Below, piece after piece: positions 42,558-50,795 of a stretch of 64,000 nt of DNA; the stretch's first letter is position 1, and each line of letters begins with the position of its first letter. Source of the stretch: Chryseobacterium lathyri (GTDB lineage Bacteria > Bacteroidota > Bacteroidia > Flavobacteriales > Weeksellaceae). The stretch spans positions 1-64,000 of the forward strand of contig NZ_QNFY01000005.1 in assembly GCF_003290185.1 (NCBI RefSeq). The letters are read 5' to 3'. The notes beneath the pieces were generated by a model, which ran no database searches, was not told the origin of the DNA, and was given only the letters and a program-made list of their open reading frames with translations. The position numbers were made by a program, and so were the translations under genes.

Positions 42558-42935
42558 ATGGCAAAAATTATTGAAAACGGCATAGAAAGAGAAGCAAGCT
42601 GCACAGAAGAACTGTTTGCAATGCGCGACAGCCTGGATGTTTTGGGTGGAAAATGGAAGCTGATGATTTTACGCTATCTGACGAACAGGACAGACCAGCA
42701 GATTCATTTTAAAAAACTGCAACGGGGAATTGATGGAATTTCTGCCAAAATGCTCAGTAAAGAATTGAAAGAGCTGGAAATCAATCTTCTCATTACAAGA
42801 ACAATCCAGGACACAAAACCCATTACAGTAGTGTATGCGGTTACAGAATACGGAAAATCAGTTCTACCGGTCACTGAAACGCTTGTGAATTGGGGGATTA
42901 TTCACAGGGAAAAGATCAAAGAATCGATGAGTTAG
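42558..42935 (+). CDS. HxlR-family transcriptional regulator
   Basis: 125 aa winged-helix regulator. The HxlR signature is at residues about 20-45 (DSLDVLGGKWKLMILRYL), followed by the recognition helix FKKLQRGIDGISAKMLSKELKELE and the wing. CTEELF holds a cysteine near residue 14 at the place where redox-sensing YodB/HypR-type regulators carry theirs. The start is ATG at 42558; the longer frame would include the palindrome. It probably represses the divergent oxidoreductase-cupin operon on sensing an electrophile or quinone (inference). Confidence 0.9.
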   Translation: MAKIIENGIEREASCTEELFAMRDSLDVLGGKWKLMILRYLTNRTDQQIHFKKLQRGIDGISAKMLSKELKELEINLLITRTIQDTKPITVVYAVTEYGKSVLPVTETLVNWGIIHREKIKESMS

Positions 42936-43004
42936 TTGATTTAAAGATTAAGTATTTAAAAATTGAAAGATGATCCCACTACAGAAATATTCGGCAAATA
43001 AAGA

Positions 43005-43031
43005 AATCTGCTCAATCTGCGAGATAAAAAA
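43005..43031 (-). repeat. 9-nt period element (GCAGATT type), right copy
   Basis: Inverted copy of 40934-40960. The two together flank the cupin, oxidoreductase and HxlR genes. Confidence 0.58.
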
Positions 43032-43101
43032 TATTAAACAAAAAAGTTTATTTATCACTATACCTTAAAGTAAAAACAATCTCAAAATAGTATTTGTTTC
43101 T

Positions 43102-43138
43102 GAGATTGCTTCGTCGCGTTGCTCCTCGCAATGACAAT
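43102..43138 (+). repeat. GAGATTGCTTCGTC dispersed element
   Basis: GAGATTGCTTCGTCGCG then TTGCTCCTCGCAATGACAAT; a common bacterial intergenic sequence type. A partial copy lies at 30452-30478. The preceding CAATCTCA pairs with its TGAGATTG start. Confidence 0.55.
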
Positions 43139-43144
43139 TTAAGA

Positions 43145-43510
43145 CTATTTCAAAAGCACAGCAATAATAGCGAGTATTGCCGGTAAAGCCTGCACAAAAA
43201 ATATCTTCTTTGTTGCAGAAATAGCTCCATAAATTCCGGCTACAGCTACACATCCCAAAAAGAATAATGCTATATTATCCTGCCACTTAGGATCATCTAT
43301 TAAAAATGACCAGATTAACCCTGCAGCAAGAAAACCGTTATACAACCCCTGATTGGCCGCCAATCCTTTCGTAGGCTTAAACATTTCTGCCGGTAATGCA
43401 GCTTTGAATACTTCTTTCCCTTTGGTTTCCCAGGCGAACATCTCCATCCACAGGATATAAATATGTTCCAGCGCAACGATGGCGATCAGAATTTTAGCAA
43501 CAAGTTCCAT
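43145..43510 (-). CDS. DUF1304 domain-containing membrane protein
   Basis: 121 aa integral membrane protein with four predicted helices. The DUF1304 hallmarks are present: an N-terminal LVALEHIYILWMEMFAWETKGKEVF and the central GLAANQGLYNGFLAAGLIWSF, then IYGAISATKKIFFVQALPAILAI. Family function is unknown. It is monocistronic. Confidence 0.9.
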   Translation of the reverse strand: MELVAKILIAIVALEHIYILWMEMFAWETKGKEVFKAALPAEMFKPTKGLAANQGLYNGFLAAGLIWSFLIDDPKWQDNIALFFLGCVAVAGIYGAISATKKIFFVQALPAILAIIAVLLK

Positions 43511-43577
43511 GATTTTAATGTTTTTGACATTGTAAAACTAAAAAAATAAAGTTAAGTTTGGTTACTTAATTGCAAAG

Positions 43578-44150
43578 ATGGACAGTTTCAAAGCACATTT
43601 AAACAAATTTATAAAGGTTACGGATGAAGAGTTTGCTTCCATATTTTCTTTTTTTAAGGAAGTGGAAGTGAAGAAAAAGCAGAACCTGATGCTTAATGGG
43701 GAGATCTGTAAATCGATGTATTTTGTGTCTGTAGGCTGCCTGAGGAAATTTTTTATCAATGAAAAAGGGGCGGAGCAGACTACTGAATTTGCCATAGAAA
43801 ACTGGTGGATCACGGATACTTTCGCTTATGAAAGACAGATCAAATCAGATTTTTGTATCCAGGCGGTGGAGCGTTCTACCATTCTTATGATAGACAAGCA
43901 GCAGCAGGAGCTTCTGCTGAAAAAACATCCCGTTATGGAACGCTACTTCAGAATGATCTATCAAAGAGCTTATGCAGCTTCGGAAAGACGGATCCGTTAT
44001 TTGTATGAGATGTCCAGAGAAGAATTATATGTACATTTCAGTACGCTTTACCCTTGGTTTATCCAGAGAATTCCACAGTATTTAATAGCTTCTTTTTTAA
44101 ACCTTACTCCGGAATACCTGAGCGAAATCAGAGCAAAATTACGTTCTTAA
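43578..44150 (+). CDS. Crp/Fnr-family transcriptional regulator
   Basis: 190 aa. An N-terminal cyclic-nucleotide-binding-like beta roll (about 1-120: LMLNGEICKSMYFVSVGCLRKFFINEKGAEQTTEFAIENWW) is followed by a short C-terminal HTH (ERRIRYLYEMSREELYVHFSTLYP ... FLNLTPEYLSEIRAKL). No phosphate-binding cassette of true CRP is obvious, as is usual in the short Bacteroidetes members, so the ligand is unknown. It is followed by DoxX and AhpD-like genes on the same strand. Confidence 0.9.
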   Translation: MDSFKAHLNKFIKVTDEEFASIFSFFKEVEVKKKQNLMLNGEICKSMYFVSVGCLRKFFINEKGAEQTTEFAIENWWITDTFAYERQIKSDFCIQAVERSTILMIDKQQQELLLKKHPVMERYFRMIYQRAYAASERRIRYLYEMSREELYVHFSTLYPWFIQRIPQYLIASFLNLTPEYLSEIRAKLRS

Positions 44151-44213
44151 ACCAGTTTAAGATTTTTACCAATTATAAGTCGGAAATTTGTCATGTTATT
44201 AAAAGCCAGTATC

Positions 44214-44642
44214 ATGACAGACAAAAATATCAAGTTTCCACAGCTATTTTTAAGGCTTGCTCTTGCTGTAACCATGCTTTCTGCCGTGGCGGACAGGTTC
44301 GGTTTCTGGGGTGCCAATTCAGTCTGGGGAAACTGGGCAAATTTTGAGGCATATACAAGAAAACTCACCTGTTTCCTTCCTGAATCTTTAAGTATTGTTT
44401 CGGCTTATGCTGCTACTTTTTTTGAAATTATTTTCCCTTTAATGCTTCTCGTGGGTTGGAAAATCAGGATTGCAGCCTATGGGGCGGGTTTCTTACTGCT
44501 GGTATTTGCACTGTCCATGACAATCGCACTGGGAGTTAAGGCACCGCTTGACTACTCTGTCTGGGTAGGAAGTGCCGGAGCATTTTTACTGGCGGTTCAG
44601 CCAAAATATTTTTTTAGTATAGATCGTTTAACCCATAAATAA
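44214..44642 (+). CDS. DoxX-family membrane protein
   Basis: 142 aa with four hydrophobic helices. FLRLALAVTMLSAVADRFGFWG at the N-terminus and AATFFEIIFPLMLLVGWKIRIAAYGAGFLLLVFALSM are DoxX-type. The start at MTDKNIKF is chosen; an in-frame ATG at 44193 would add seven residues and cannot be excluded. It is followed 7 nt later by the carboxymuconolactone-decarboxylase-like gene, a partnership often seen. Confidence 0.86.
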   Translation: MTDKNIKFPQLFLRLALAVTMLSAVADRFGFWGANSVWGNWANFEAYTRKLTCFLPESLSIVSAYAATFFEIIFPLMLLVGWKIRIAAYGAGFLLLVFALSMTIALGVKAPLDYSVWVGSAGAFLLAVQPKYFFSIDRLTHK

Positions 44643-44649
44643 TAATAGT

Positions 44650-45093
44650 ATGAGCGCAAGATTAAATATTGCCAACGTAGATTCAGCGGCTTACAAAGCT
44701 ATGCTTGGACTGGAAGGATACCTTCAGACCATTTCACTCAACCACATCCAAAAGGAGTTAATTAAGATCAGGGCTTCACAAATCAACAAATGTGCTTTCT
44801 GCCTTGATATGCACACAAAAGATGCCCTTAAATATGGTGAAACAACTCAAAGAATTTTCATCCTTAACGGCTGGAGAGAAGCGAAAGATTTTTTCACAGA
44901 AGAAGAACAGGTTCTTTTGGCGATGACGGAGGAAATTACCCTGATCAGCGATAAAGGCCTTACAGAAGAAACATTTCAGAAGGCAAAACAGTACTTTGAT
45001 GAGGCAGCCATTGCACAGATCATCATGGCTATTGTGACCATTAATGCATGGAACAGAATAGCGGTAAGTACACATCTGGAAGTTCCAAAATAA
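44650..45093 (+). CDS. Carboxymuconolactone decarboxylase (AhpD-like) family protein
   Basis: 147 aa all-helical protein. The AhpD-type redox motif is KCAFCLDMHTKDA (Cx2C with the following His), preceded by the conserved LIKIRASQIN. Such proteins act as alkylhydroperoxidase-like enzymes or thiol reductants. Together with Crp and DoxX it makes a small oxidative-stress-type unit, ended by a terminator. Confidence 0.92.
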   Translation: MSARLNIANVDSAAYKAMLGLEGYLQTISLNHIQKELIKIRASQINKCAFCLDMHTKDALKYGETTQRIFILNGWREAKDFFTEEEQVLLAMTEEITLISDKGLTEETFQKAKQYFDEAAIAQIIMAIVTINAWNRIAVSTHLEVPK

Positions 45094-45114
45094 TTTTTGG
45101 CAAAACTTATGATC

Positions 45115-45150
45115 AAAATAGCCTTTCAAAACTGAAAGGCTATTTTATTT
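45115..45150 (+). terminator. Bidirectional terminator between the AhpD-like and cyclase genes
   Basis: Perfect 14-bp stem AAAATAGCCTTTCA / TGAAAGGCTATTTT (45115-45146) around a 4-nt loop, with A and T flanks. Confidence 0.9.
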
Positions 45151-45170
45151 TATTTTTATGGATCAGGATT

Positions 45171-46142
45171 CTAATAGATTGCAACAGGATTGATATTTAC
45201 CTGTGTGGATCCCACATACAATGGCTGTCCCAGAACAAACAGAAACTCCCAGATCCTGTCTTTTACCAATGGACGGCTGTCAATCAGTTCAAGATTGTAA
45301 ATTCCCTTTTTGGCCAGCATGAACTGGTTGATGGGAAATTCTTCCTTGGATTTCGGATTGGGATAGACCTCTGATGCCCAGGTATCTCCTCCGAAGGCAA
45401 CAATTCCCTGCTCAGCAAGCCATTGCGCAGCTTCCATACCAATTCCCGGCTCGGTTTCTAAAAACTTCTGATTATCCTTTCCGATCAGTTCCAGCCATCC
45501 GGTATTGAACAGGACAATATCACCTTTTCTGAGGGTAATTCCCTGTTTCTTTAAAACGGCTTTAATATCTTCTGCTGTAAATTTCGTACCACCCGGAACT
45601 ACTGCTTTCCCATAGTGAGCGGTCATATCTAAAACCACACCCCGGGTAACAAGAGGAGGCACTTTTTCAATACCAAGTTTCTTTACTCCTTCTACAGTTA
45701 CAAAATCAGCGGCTTTATTTCCGTTGTAATACGTATTGTCAATTCCGATGTGGCCAATGCCGTTCAGCTGGGTTCCCACCCCGGTCCATCCATTCACAAG
45801 CTCATCATTGAAAGTGAATTTATTCGGTCCAAGGCTCTTTCCGCCCTGTTCACCAGGCTGGATATTGTATAAATTAAAACTTCTGTGTCTGAAAGCCGGA
45901 AGATTTTTATCAATAGCTACAGCCAAAGGAAGTGTTTTACCCTGTTTTACTAATCCTATGGCTTGTTTTACAACTTCCGGGGTCAGCAGATTGGCAGCTC
46001 CTATTTCGTCATGTGCCCCATAAACAGAAGGGTACCATGATGTATCGTCAGGATTGATGCTTTGGTTTTGCGCTTTTAAAGCGATGCTGGTAATGGTCAA
46101 TAGAGTAACCAATCCGAACATTTTGATCAGATTCTTTTTCAT
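45171..46142 (-). CDS. Exported cyclase family protein (kynurenine formamidase-like)
   Basis: 323 aa with a signal peptide ending at about residue 24 (ALKAQ). The PF04199 cyclase region shows VNGWTGVGTQLNGIGHIGIDNTYYNG, the metal-binding segment related to the HxGTHxDxPxH motif, then GVVLDMTAHYGK and LRKGDIVLFNTGW. The first His of the canonical motif is not conserved, so activity on N-formylkynurenine should not be assumed. It is probably the last gene after the aldo/keto reductase. Confidence 0.85.
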   Translation of the reverse strand: MKKNLIKMFGLVTLLTITSIALKAQNQSINPDDTSWYPSVYGAHDEIGAANLLTPEVVKQAIGLVKQGKTLPLAVAIDKNLPAFRHRSFNLYNIQPGEQGGKSLGPNKFTFNDELVNGWTGVGTQLNGIGHIGIDNTYYNGNKAADFVTVEGVKKLGIEKVPPLVTRGVVLDMTAHYGKAVVPGGTKFTAEDIKAVLKKQGITLRKGDIVLFNTGWLELIGKDNQKFLETEPGIGMEAAQWLAEQGIVAFGGDTWASEVYPNPKSKEEFPINQFMLAKKGIYNLELIDSRPLVKDRIWEFLFVLGQPLYVGSTQVNINPVAIY

Positions 46143-46218
46143 TTTTTATCAGGTATGGGGTGAAAGAAAGAAAAGCAGCAAACTGTTTCATCTGAAAGAG
46201 TTCACTTGCAGTATCAGA

Positions 46219-47202
46219 TTAAATTTCGCTCAATGCTGTATTGATGAAATTCAATTCGTCCTGAGAGAGCTCAATGGACATAGCCTGGGCATTTTCGATA
46301 GCCTGCTGAGCGTTTCTGGCTCCTGCCAGTACAACGGTAATTGCCGGCTGCATGGTAGTCCAGCGTAATACCAGCTGTGAAAGGGAGGCGTTTTTTTCCT
46401 TAGCAATAGGTTCTATTTTTTCCAGGAAAGTTTTCACTTTATTTAAATCAAACTGTGAAAAATAGCCGTTTCTGTGGTCGTTATCCTTTAATTTATCTTC
46501 TTTGAAATATTTTCCGGTCAAAAGACCTCTTTCCATCGGGCTGTAAACAATAATTCCTGAATTATTTTCTAAAGAATAAGGGACCAGATCGCCTTCAATA
46601 GCCCTGTTCAGCATACTGTAAGAAACCTGGTTGCTCGCCAGATGAAGAGTTCTGTTAGCTTCCTGCATTTGTGAAACGGTATAATTGCTGACTCCTGCTG
46701 CAAGAATTTTTCCCTGTTGGATAAGAAGTTCCATAGCTTCCATTGTTTCGCAGATCGGGGTGGTGCTGTCCGGCCAGTGAAGCTGTAAAAGATCGATATA
46801 ATCTGTTCCCAGTCTTTTTAAACTTTCTTCTACTTCTTTTATTACATTGGCTTTTGAAGCATATTTATGAACCGGGAAGGTTTTTCCTTCATCCTCAGCA
46901 TCAAAGAAAAATTCTCCTTTTCCGTTGTTGCTCCCGTCCCATACCAGCCCGAATTTGGTCAGCAGCTGGATTTTTGTACGGTCTTTTCCTTTAATAGCTT
47001 CTCCGATCATCTCTTCGCTGAGTCCGAATCCATAGAAGGGTGCCGTGTCAATAGAAGTTACGCCGTGATCCAGAGAGGCATGAATTGAATTGATGGAATC
47101 CTGTTTTTCATTTCCGCCCCACATATTTCCTCCGATTGCAAATGCTCCGTGAGTAATAGCAGACAGTTCCAGTTCTGTATTTCCTAATTTTCTGTATTCC
47201 AT
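46219..47202 (-). CDS. Aldo/keto reductase
   Basis: 327 aa NADPH-dependent TIM-barrel reductase. The catalytic tetrad is visible as Asp in SIDTAPFYG (with Tyr), Lys in LLTKFGLVWDG and His in LLQLHWPDS. The C-terminal NADPH site lies in IIVYSPMERGLLTGKY and AITVVLAGARNAQQAIEN. It resembles the YajO/AKR12-like group. It lies between the DJ-1/monooxygenase operon and the cyclase gene, all on the minus strand. Confidence 0.93.
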   Translation of the reverse strand: MEYRKLGNTELELSAITHGAFAIGGNMWGGNEKQDSINSIHASLDHGVTSIDTAPFYGFGLSEEMIGEAIKGKDRTKIQLLTKFGLVWDGSNNGKGEFFFDAEDEGKTFPVHKYASKANVIKEVEESLKRLGTDYIDLLQLHWPDSTTPICETMEAMELLIQQGKILAAGVSNYTVSQMQEANRTLHLASNQVSYSMLNRAIEGDLVPYSLENNSGIIVYSPMERGLLTGKYFKEDKLKDNDHRNGYFSQFDLNKVKTFLEKIEPIAKEKNASLSQLVLRWTTMQPAITVVLAGARNAQQAIENAQAMSIELSQDELNFINTALSEI

Positions 47203-47232
47203 TTTTGTTTTGAATAAGTTGTATTTAAAAAT

Positions 47233-47272
47233 TTAACCACAAAAGGCAAAAGCTTTATTCTTTTGTGGTTAA
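47233..47272 (-). terminator. Hairpin downstream of the DJ-1/PfpI gene
   Basis: Perfect 13-bp stem TTAACCACAAAAG / CTTTTGTGGTTAA (47233-47245 and 47260-47272), followed on the minus strand by TTTTTAAA. It resembles the other inverted AACCACAAAAGG-type elements and may double as a terminator. Confidence 0.7.
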
Positions 47273-47280
47273 TGAATTGA

Positions 47281-48033
47281 TTATTTACTAAGTTCTTTTA
47301 AAATAGCTTCACCTACGCTTTTTGCAGACTGTGGATTTTGTCCGGTAATCACTCTCTGGTTCGTTACTACATGGTTCTGCCAAAGCCCTGATTTTTCAAA
47401 TTTTGCCCCTCTTTCTTTCAGTTTTTCCTCCAGAAGGAAAGGAACTACATTGGTAAGCTTTACTTCAGCTTCTTCTTCGTTGGTAAAGGCATTGATTTTT
47501 TTGCCGTCTACAAGATATTTTCCATTGCTCAGTTTAATATTCACAAGACCGGCCGGACCGTGGCATACTGCCGATACAATACCGCCATTCTCATAAATTT
47601 TTGAAGCAATACCTGCCAATTCTGTATTATCTGCGAAATCCCACATGGCGCCATGACCTCCTGCGTAGAAAATTGCGCTGTAATTGTCTGGATTTACCTG
47701 AGAAGGCTGTAAAGAATGATCGATTTTGTTTTTGTATTCCGTATTTTCCCAGAATTCTTTGTTTACGGGATCTTTTAAATCAAATCCGTCTACCGGAGGA
47801 GTTCCGCCTTTTGGGCTTACAAAATCAATTTCATATCCTGCTTTGTGAAGCACTTCCCATGGATGGGAAACTTCGCCAAGATAATATCCGGTGTCTTCGC
47901 CGGTGCTTCCTTTTTTGTCATGACTTGTTACGACAAACAAAATTTTCTTTTTCATAAGTTTAGATTTTTGGTGTTGTGCCTGTATAAACCCCACAGTAAG
48001 TAAGGCTAAAAATAAAAATGTTAATTTTTTCAT
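47281..48033 (-). CDS. DJ-1/PfpI-family protein (type 1 glutamine amidotransferase-like, Hsp31-type)
   Basis: 250 aa. The start at MKKLTFLFLALLTVGFIQAQ gives a signal peptide, so it is exported. The alpha/beta core starts at KKILFVVTSHDKKGSTGEDTGYYLGEVSHPW. The nucleophile elbow SAVCHGPAGLV carries the catalytic Cys, and a conserved Glu lies in SGEDTGYYLGE. Hsp31-like proteins act as glyoxalase/deglycase or chaperone. It is the last gene of a four-gene operon and begins 1 nt after the monooxygenase stop. A signal peptide is unusual for this family. Confidence 0.88.
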   Translation of the reverse strand: MKKLTFLFLALLTVGFIQAQHQKSKLMKKKILFVVTSHDKKGSTGEDTGYYLGEVSHPWEVLHKAGYEIDFVSPKGGTPPVDGFDLKDPVNKEFWENTEYKNKIDHSLQPSQVNPDNYSAIFYAGGHGAMWDFADNTELAGIASKIYENGGIVSAVCHGPAGLVNIKLSNGKYLVDGKKINAFTNEEEAEVKLTNVVPFLLEEKLKERGAKFEKSGLWQNHVVTNQRVITGQNPQSAKSVGEAILKELSK

Positions 48034-48034
48034 A

Positions 48035-48322
48035 TTAAAGGATATGGGTGGTATAAATTTGTGGTTGTTCCTGTAGTTTCTCGTCAATAATAGCCCCGAA
48101 AGCCTGAATATAAGGCTGCTGGTTATGCTGTGCCAGCCCTTCTTCGCTTTTCCAGATCTCATAGAAAATAAAATGGTTTTTATCTTCAATTCCCTGGTGA
48201 AGGCTGTAAAGTTCACAGGCTTCTTCTTTTCTTGTTTCCTGAACCATATTCTGAAGGGTTTCCAGTACTTCCGCCTGATATTCTTCTTTGGCTTTGATAA
48301 CTGCTGTAAGATAAATTTTCAT
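48035..48322 (-). CDS. Antibiotic biosynthesis monooxygenase-type protein (YgiN-like)
   Basis: 95 aa ferredoxin-like dimeric fold. MKIYLTAVIKAKEEYQAEVLETLQNMVQETRKEEACELYSLHQGIEDKNHFIFYEIWKSEEGLAQHNQQPYIQAF is the ABM pattern. YgiN-type members oxidise quinols to quinones and in E. coli pair with MdaB, whose homologue is encoded in the same operon here. It begins 1 nt after the epimerase gene. The longer open frame upstream overlaps the epimerase and is rejected. Confidence 0.9.
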   Translation of the reverse strand: MKIYLTAVIKAKEEYQAEVLETLQNMVQETRKEEACELYSLHQGIEDKNHFIFYEIWKSEEGLAQHNQQPYIQAFGAIIDEKLQEQPQIYTTHIL

Positions 48323-48323
48323 A

Positions 48324-49208
48324 TTAAATAAAATTTTCGATGGATTGATATTGGGGATTCCAGCCCAGTTCTGTTTTGGCCTTATCCGAATTACACAAAC
48401 TGTTTGAGGCAAATCCAAAATACCCTCCCGCAGGACCAAATGTATTGACTGCCTCATGTATGCTGACAGACTGTGCCGGTTGTAAATTGTATTGTCTGCT
48501 TATATTTTCTGCCAGATTTCTGATCGTGGAAGAACCGTTTTCTGCATAATAAAGAGAACCTGCTTTTGCCTTTTCCAATGCAAGTACATACAGATCTGCA
48601 AGGTCCTCGATATGGAGGTTCGACCAGATATTTTCGCCTTTCCCAAAGTAAGCTCCAAATCCTTTGCCTTTAGAAAAATTGATCAGAGCCGGAAGCTGAA
48701 TGCTGTCTTTTTTTAAACCCAGTCCCTCGCCATAAACCATGGTAGGTACAATGACGATGCTTCTTATATTTTTTTTGGCAGATTGAAGTATGTACTGATT
48801 AATCAGCACTCTTGATGCCATTTCAAGCCTGGGATTCAGAGGAATATCTTCTGTGTAAACAAAATCATTTTTTTCTCCGTTCTCTTTTCCTCCGAAAATA
48901 GCTGAACCTGAAGTAAAAATAAAGGCTTTACCGGTTCCTTCCAGCGCATTGATGAAACTGTCTGCTGCATAGGCATCATCCGCAGAATCTGCAGTATGGA
49001 TAATGGCATCAGCATTGGAAATGGCAGCATTCAAAATAGCTTCGTCATGTATATTGCCTATAATGGATTCAATTCCTGCCTGCTTTAATTTTTCTGCTGC
49101 CTCTGCATTGCGGACAAGCCCTATAACACTGTAGCTTCGTTCTGCCAGCTTTCTGGCTACGGAACCCCCGATATAACCGGTGATTCCAGTTATTAATATC
49201 TTTTTCAT
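48324..49208 (-). CDS. NAD-dependent epimerase/dehydratase-family protein
   Basis: 294 aa extended short-chain dehydrogenase. The NAD(P) motif is GITGYIGGSVA (residues 7-17), then IIHTADSADDAYA and an FIFTSGSAIFGG segment where a catalytic Ser lies. The YxxxK pair is not obvious, as in the atypical NmrA/quinone-reductase-like branch. It overlaps the preceding MdaB-like gene by 1 nt and precedes the monooxygenase by 1 nt, so all are co-translated. Confidence 0.87.
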   Translation of the reverse strand: MKKILITGITGYIGGSVARKLAERSYSVIGLVRNAEAAEKLKQAGIESIIGNIHDEAILNAAISNADAIIHTADSADDAYAADSFINALEGTGKAFIFTSGSAIFGGKENGEKNDFVYTEDIPLNPRLEMASRVLINQYILQSAKKNIRSIVIVPTMVYGEGLGLKKDSIQLPALINFSKGKGFGAYFGKGENIWSNLHIEDLADLYVLALEKAKAGSLYYAENGSSTIRNLAENISRQYNLQPAQSVSIHEAVNTFGPAGGYFGFASNSLCNSDKAKTELGWNPQYQSIENFI

Positions 49209-49822
49209 TAGGCTAATTGTGGTTTAAGTTCTTTTTCAAAAACCTGCTCAATGTGGTCTCTGTAAAGTTTCATATCACGTTCTATATTGGCGTTTTTCTC
49301 TACGTCGTGGAAGTGAAAACTTCCCATTTTTTCCAAAGAAACAAAAGCATTCATTTTATGGAATCCAAATAGCGGTCCATTATCTACGCTGGTCTCATTG
49401 AAGAATTCTCCGGGAAGCGTAAAGGCAGTTTCAGGCGCATTCCAACTGGTGGTTACCATATATTTTCTTCCGCCCAGCATTCCTCCGGTCCCATAGTTGA
49501 TTTCCGGGTTTTCAGCTTTTCTTCCGTCGCTCATGTAAATTCCTTTGGCATGACCGGCTGTGAAAACTTCATCAATATATTTCTTGAATCCGTTGGGAAG
49601 CTGGAACCACCAGATCGGAGTGTGGTAGATAATAAAATCTGCCCAGACAAATTTCTTTACTTCTTCATCCTTATCGAAACCATTTGCAATTTGAGTGGTT
49701 TTTACTTCTATATTTTCAAATTTCTTAAGTACTGCAAGTGTATTTTCTGCAATCGTGTCATTATATTTTCCTCCGGAATGTCCGAAATTTTGCCCTGCGT
49801 TAATGATCAATACTTTTTTCAT
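49208..49822 (-). CDS. mdaB: NAD(P)H quinone oxidoreductase, MdaB-like flavodoxin-fold protein
   Basis: 204 aa FAD/FMN-dependent quinone reductase. It matches MdaB along its length: KVLIINAGQNFGHSGGKYNDTIAENTL, FVWADFIIYHTPIWWFQLPNGFKKYIDEVFTAGHAKGIYMSDGR, YGTGGMLGGRKYMVTTSWNAPETAF. The enzyme reduces quinones by two electrons, avoiding semiquinone radicals. It leads the operon with the epimerase, YgiN-like and DJ-1-like genes; the MdaB/YgiN pairing is known from E. coli. Confidence 0.9.
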   Translation of the reverse strand: MKKVLIINAGQNFGHSGGKYNDTIAENTLAVLKKFENIEVKTTQIANGFDKDEEVKKFVWADFIIYHTPIWWFQLPNGFKKYIDEVFTAGHAKGIYMSDGRKAENPEINYGTGGMLGGRKYMVTTSWNAPETAFTLPGEFFNETSVDNGPLFGFHKMNAFVSLEKMGSFHFHDVEKNANIERDMKLYRDHIEQVFEKELKPQLA

Positions 49823-49848
49823 TTTATGATTGTTTAAATTTTATGATG

Positions 49849-49856
49849 CAAAGTTA
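49849..49856 (-). promoter_or_regulatory. -7 promoter box of the mdaB operon
   Basis: TAACTTTG on the minus strand, 26 nt before the ATG. It would drive the four-gene quinone-detoxification operon. Confidence 0.6.
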
Positions 49857-49981
49857 CATTCAGGTGTTGTATAATAAAAATAGTATAAATTATAAGTAAT
49901 TATTAGAATAATGATAGTTGGATGTCTCATTCATGGTTAAATATCATATAGCCGGTTGATCCTGTTGTCAGACTTCTCCTG

Positions 49982-49989
49982 TAATTTTG
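49982..49989 (+). promoter_or_regulatory. -7 promoter box of the metallophosphoesterase gene
   Basis: TAATTTTG, 12 nt before the ATG at 50002. Confidence 0.6.
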
Positions 49990-50001
49990 TTATGAAATAG
50001 A

Positions 50002-50754
50002 ATGAATATGATACGGATTGCCATTTTTAGTGATGTACATGGAAACCTTCCCGCATTGGATGCTGTGCTCGAGGATATGGAGAAAAGAGGAATTACGCAG
50101 AAATTCTGCCTGGGTGATCTGGTTGATTTTGCCCCCTGGGGAAATGAAGTGATTGAAAAGATCAGATATCTGAATATTCCCTGTCTTATGGGAAATCATG
50201 ACGAAAGAATTGCTTTCGATATCCCTGTTGTTCCTTTGCCAAAACATTCACCGGAAGAAACAGAAGCCAGATTTATAGCTATTGGTCATTCCAAAAAGTA
50301 TATTACAGACAAGAATAAAACGTTTTTATCAGGATTATCTTTTCATATAAAATTAAACTATAAAGTAGGAAAGCGGCACTGGAATATTCAATTGGTACAT
50401 TCAGGTCTATTGAATAATGATATTTACCTGTATGAATCTGAGAATAATAAGGTTTTTATAGATATGCTGGAAGAATCCCAGTCTGATATCGTTGTAATGG
50501 GACATACCCATTTATCATTTAAAAAATATTTTGAAACTAAAGGATGGGCTGTTAACTGCGGATCTGTAGGCCGTTCCAAAGAAGAAAACCGCCTGGCATC
50601 CTACCTGATTCTGACGATAGAAGAAGATTATATGCTGCCGGAGATTATTCAAATTCCTTATCCTATTGAAGAAACTGCTTTTGCTATCGAAGAAAGCGGG
50701 ATTCCCAATTATTATGCTTCCTTTCTGAAGAATGAAAAAACATCAGTATTATAA
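50002..50754 (+). CDS. Metallophosphoesterase
   Basis: 250 aa calcineurin-like phosphoesterase. The five motif blocks are present: AIFSDVHGNLPAL (DxH), CLGDLVDFAPW (GDxxD), MGNHDER (GNHD), LVHSG and VMGHTHLSF (GHxH). This composition is like the YfcE/ApaH-related group acting on nucleotides or phosphodiesters. The start may also be the second ATG at 50008. The substrate is unknown. The LysR gene begins about 40 nt downstream with its own -7 box. Confidence 0.9.
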   Translation: MNMIRIAIFSDVHGNLPALDAVLEDMEKRGITQKFCLGDLVDFAPWGNEVIEKIRYLNIPCLMGNHDERIAFDIPVVPLPKHSPEETEARFIAIGHSKKYITDKNKTFLSGLSFHIKLNYKVGKRHWNIQLVHSGLLNNDIYLYESENNKVFIDMLEESQSDIVVMGHTHLSFKKYFETKGWAVNCGSVGRSKEENRLASYLILTIEEDYMLPEIIQIPYPIEETAFAIEESGIPNYYASFLKNEKTSVL

Positions 50755-50762
50755 TTATTTTG

Positions 50763-50770
50763 TAATTTTG
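50763..50770 (+). promoter_or_regulatory. -7 promoter box of the LysR gene
   Basis: TAATTTTG, 25 nt before the ATG at 50796. Confidence 0.6.
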
Positions 50771-50795
50771 TATCAGAATATTTATAATTAAAGTT

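Noticed and set aside
42936..43144. Non-coding RNA gene in the repeat-rich gap
   Set aside because: The visible structure is explained by dispersed repeat elements; no separate promoter-terminator pair was found.
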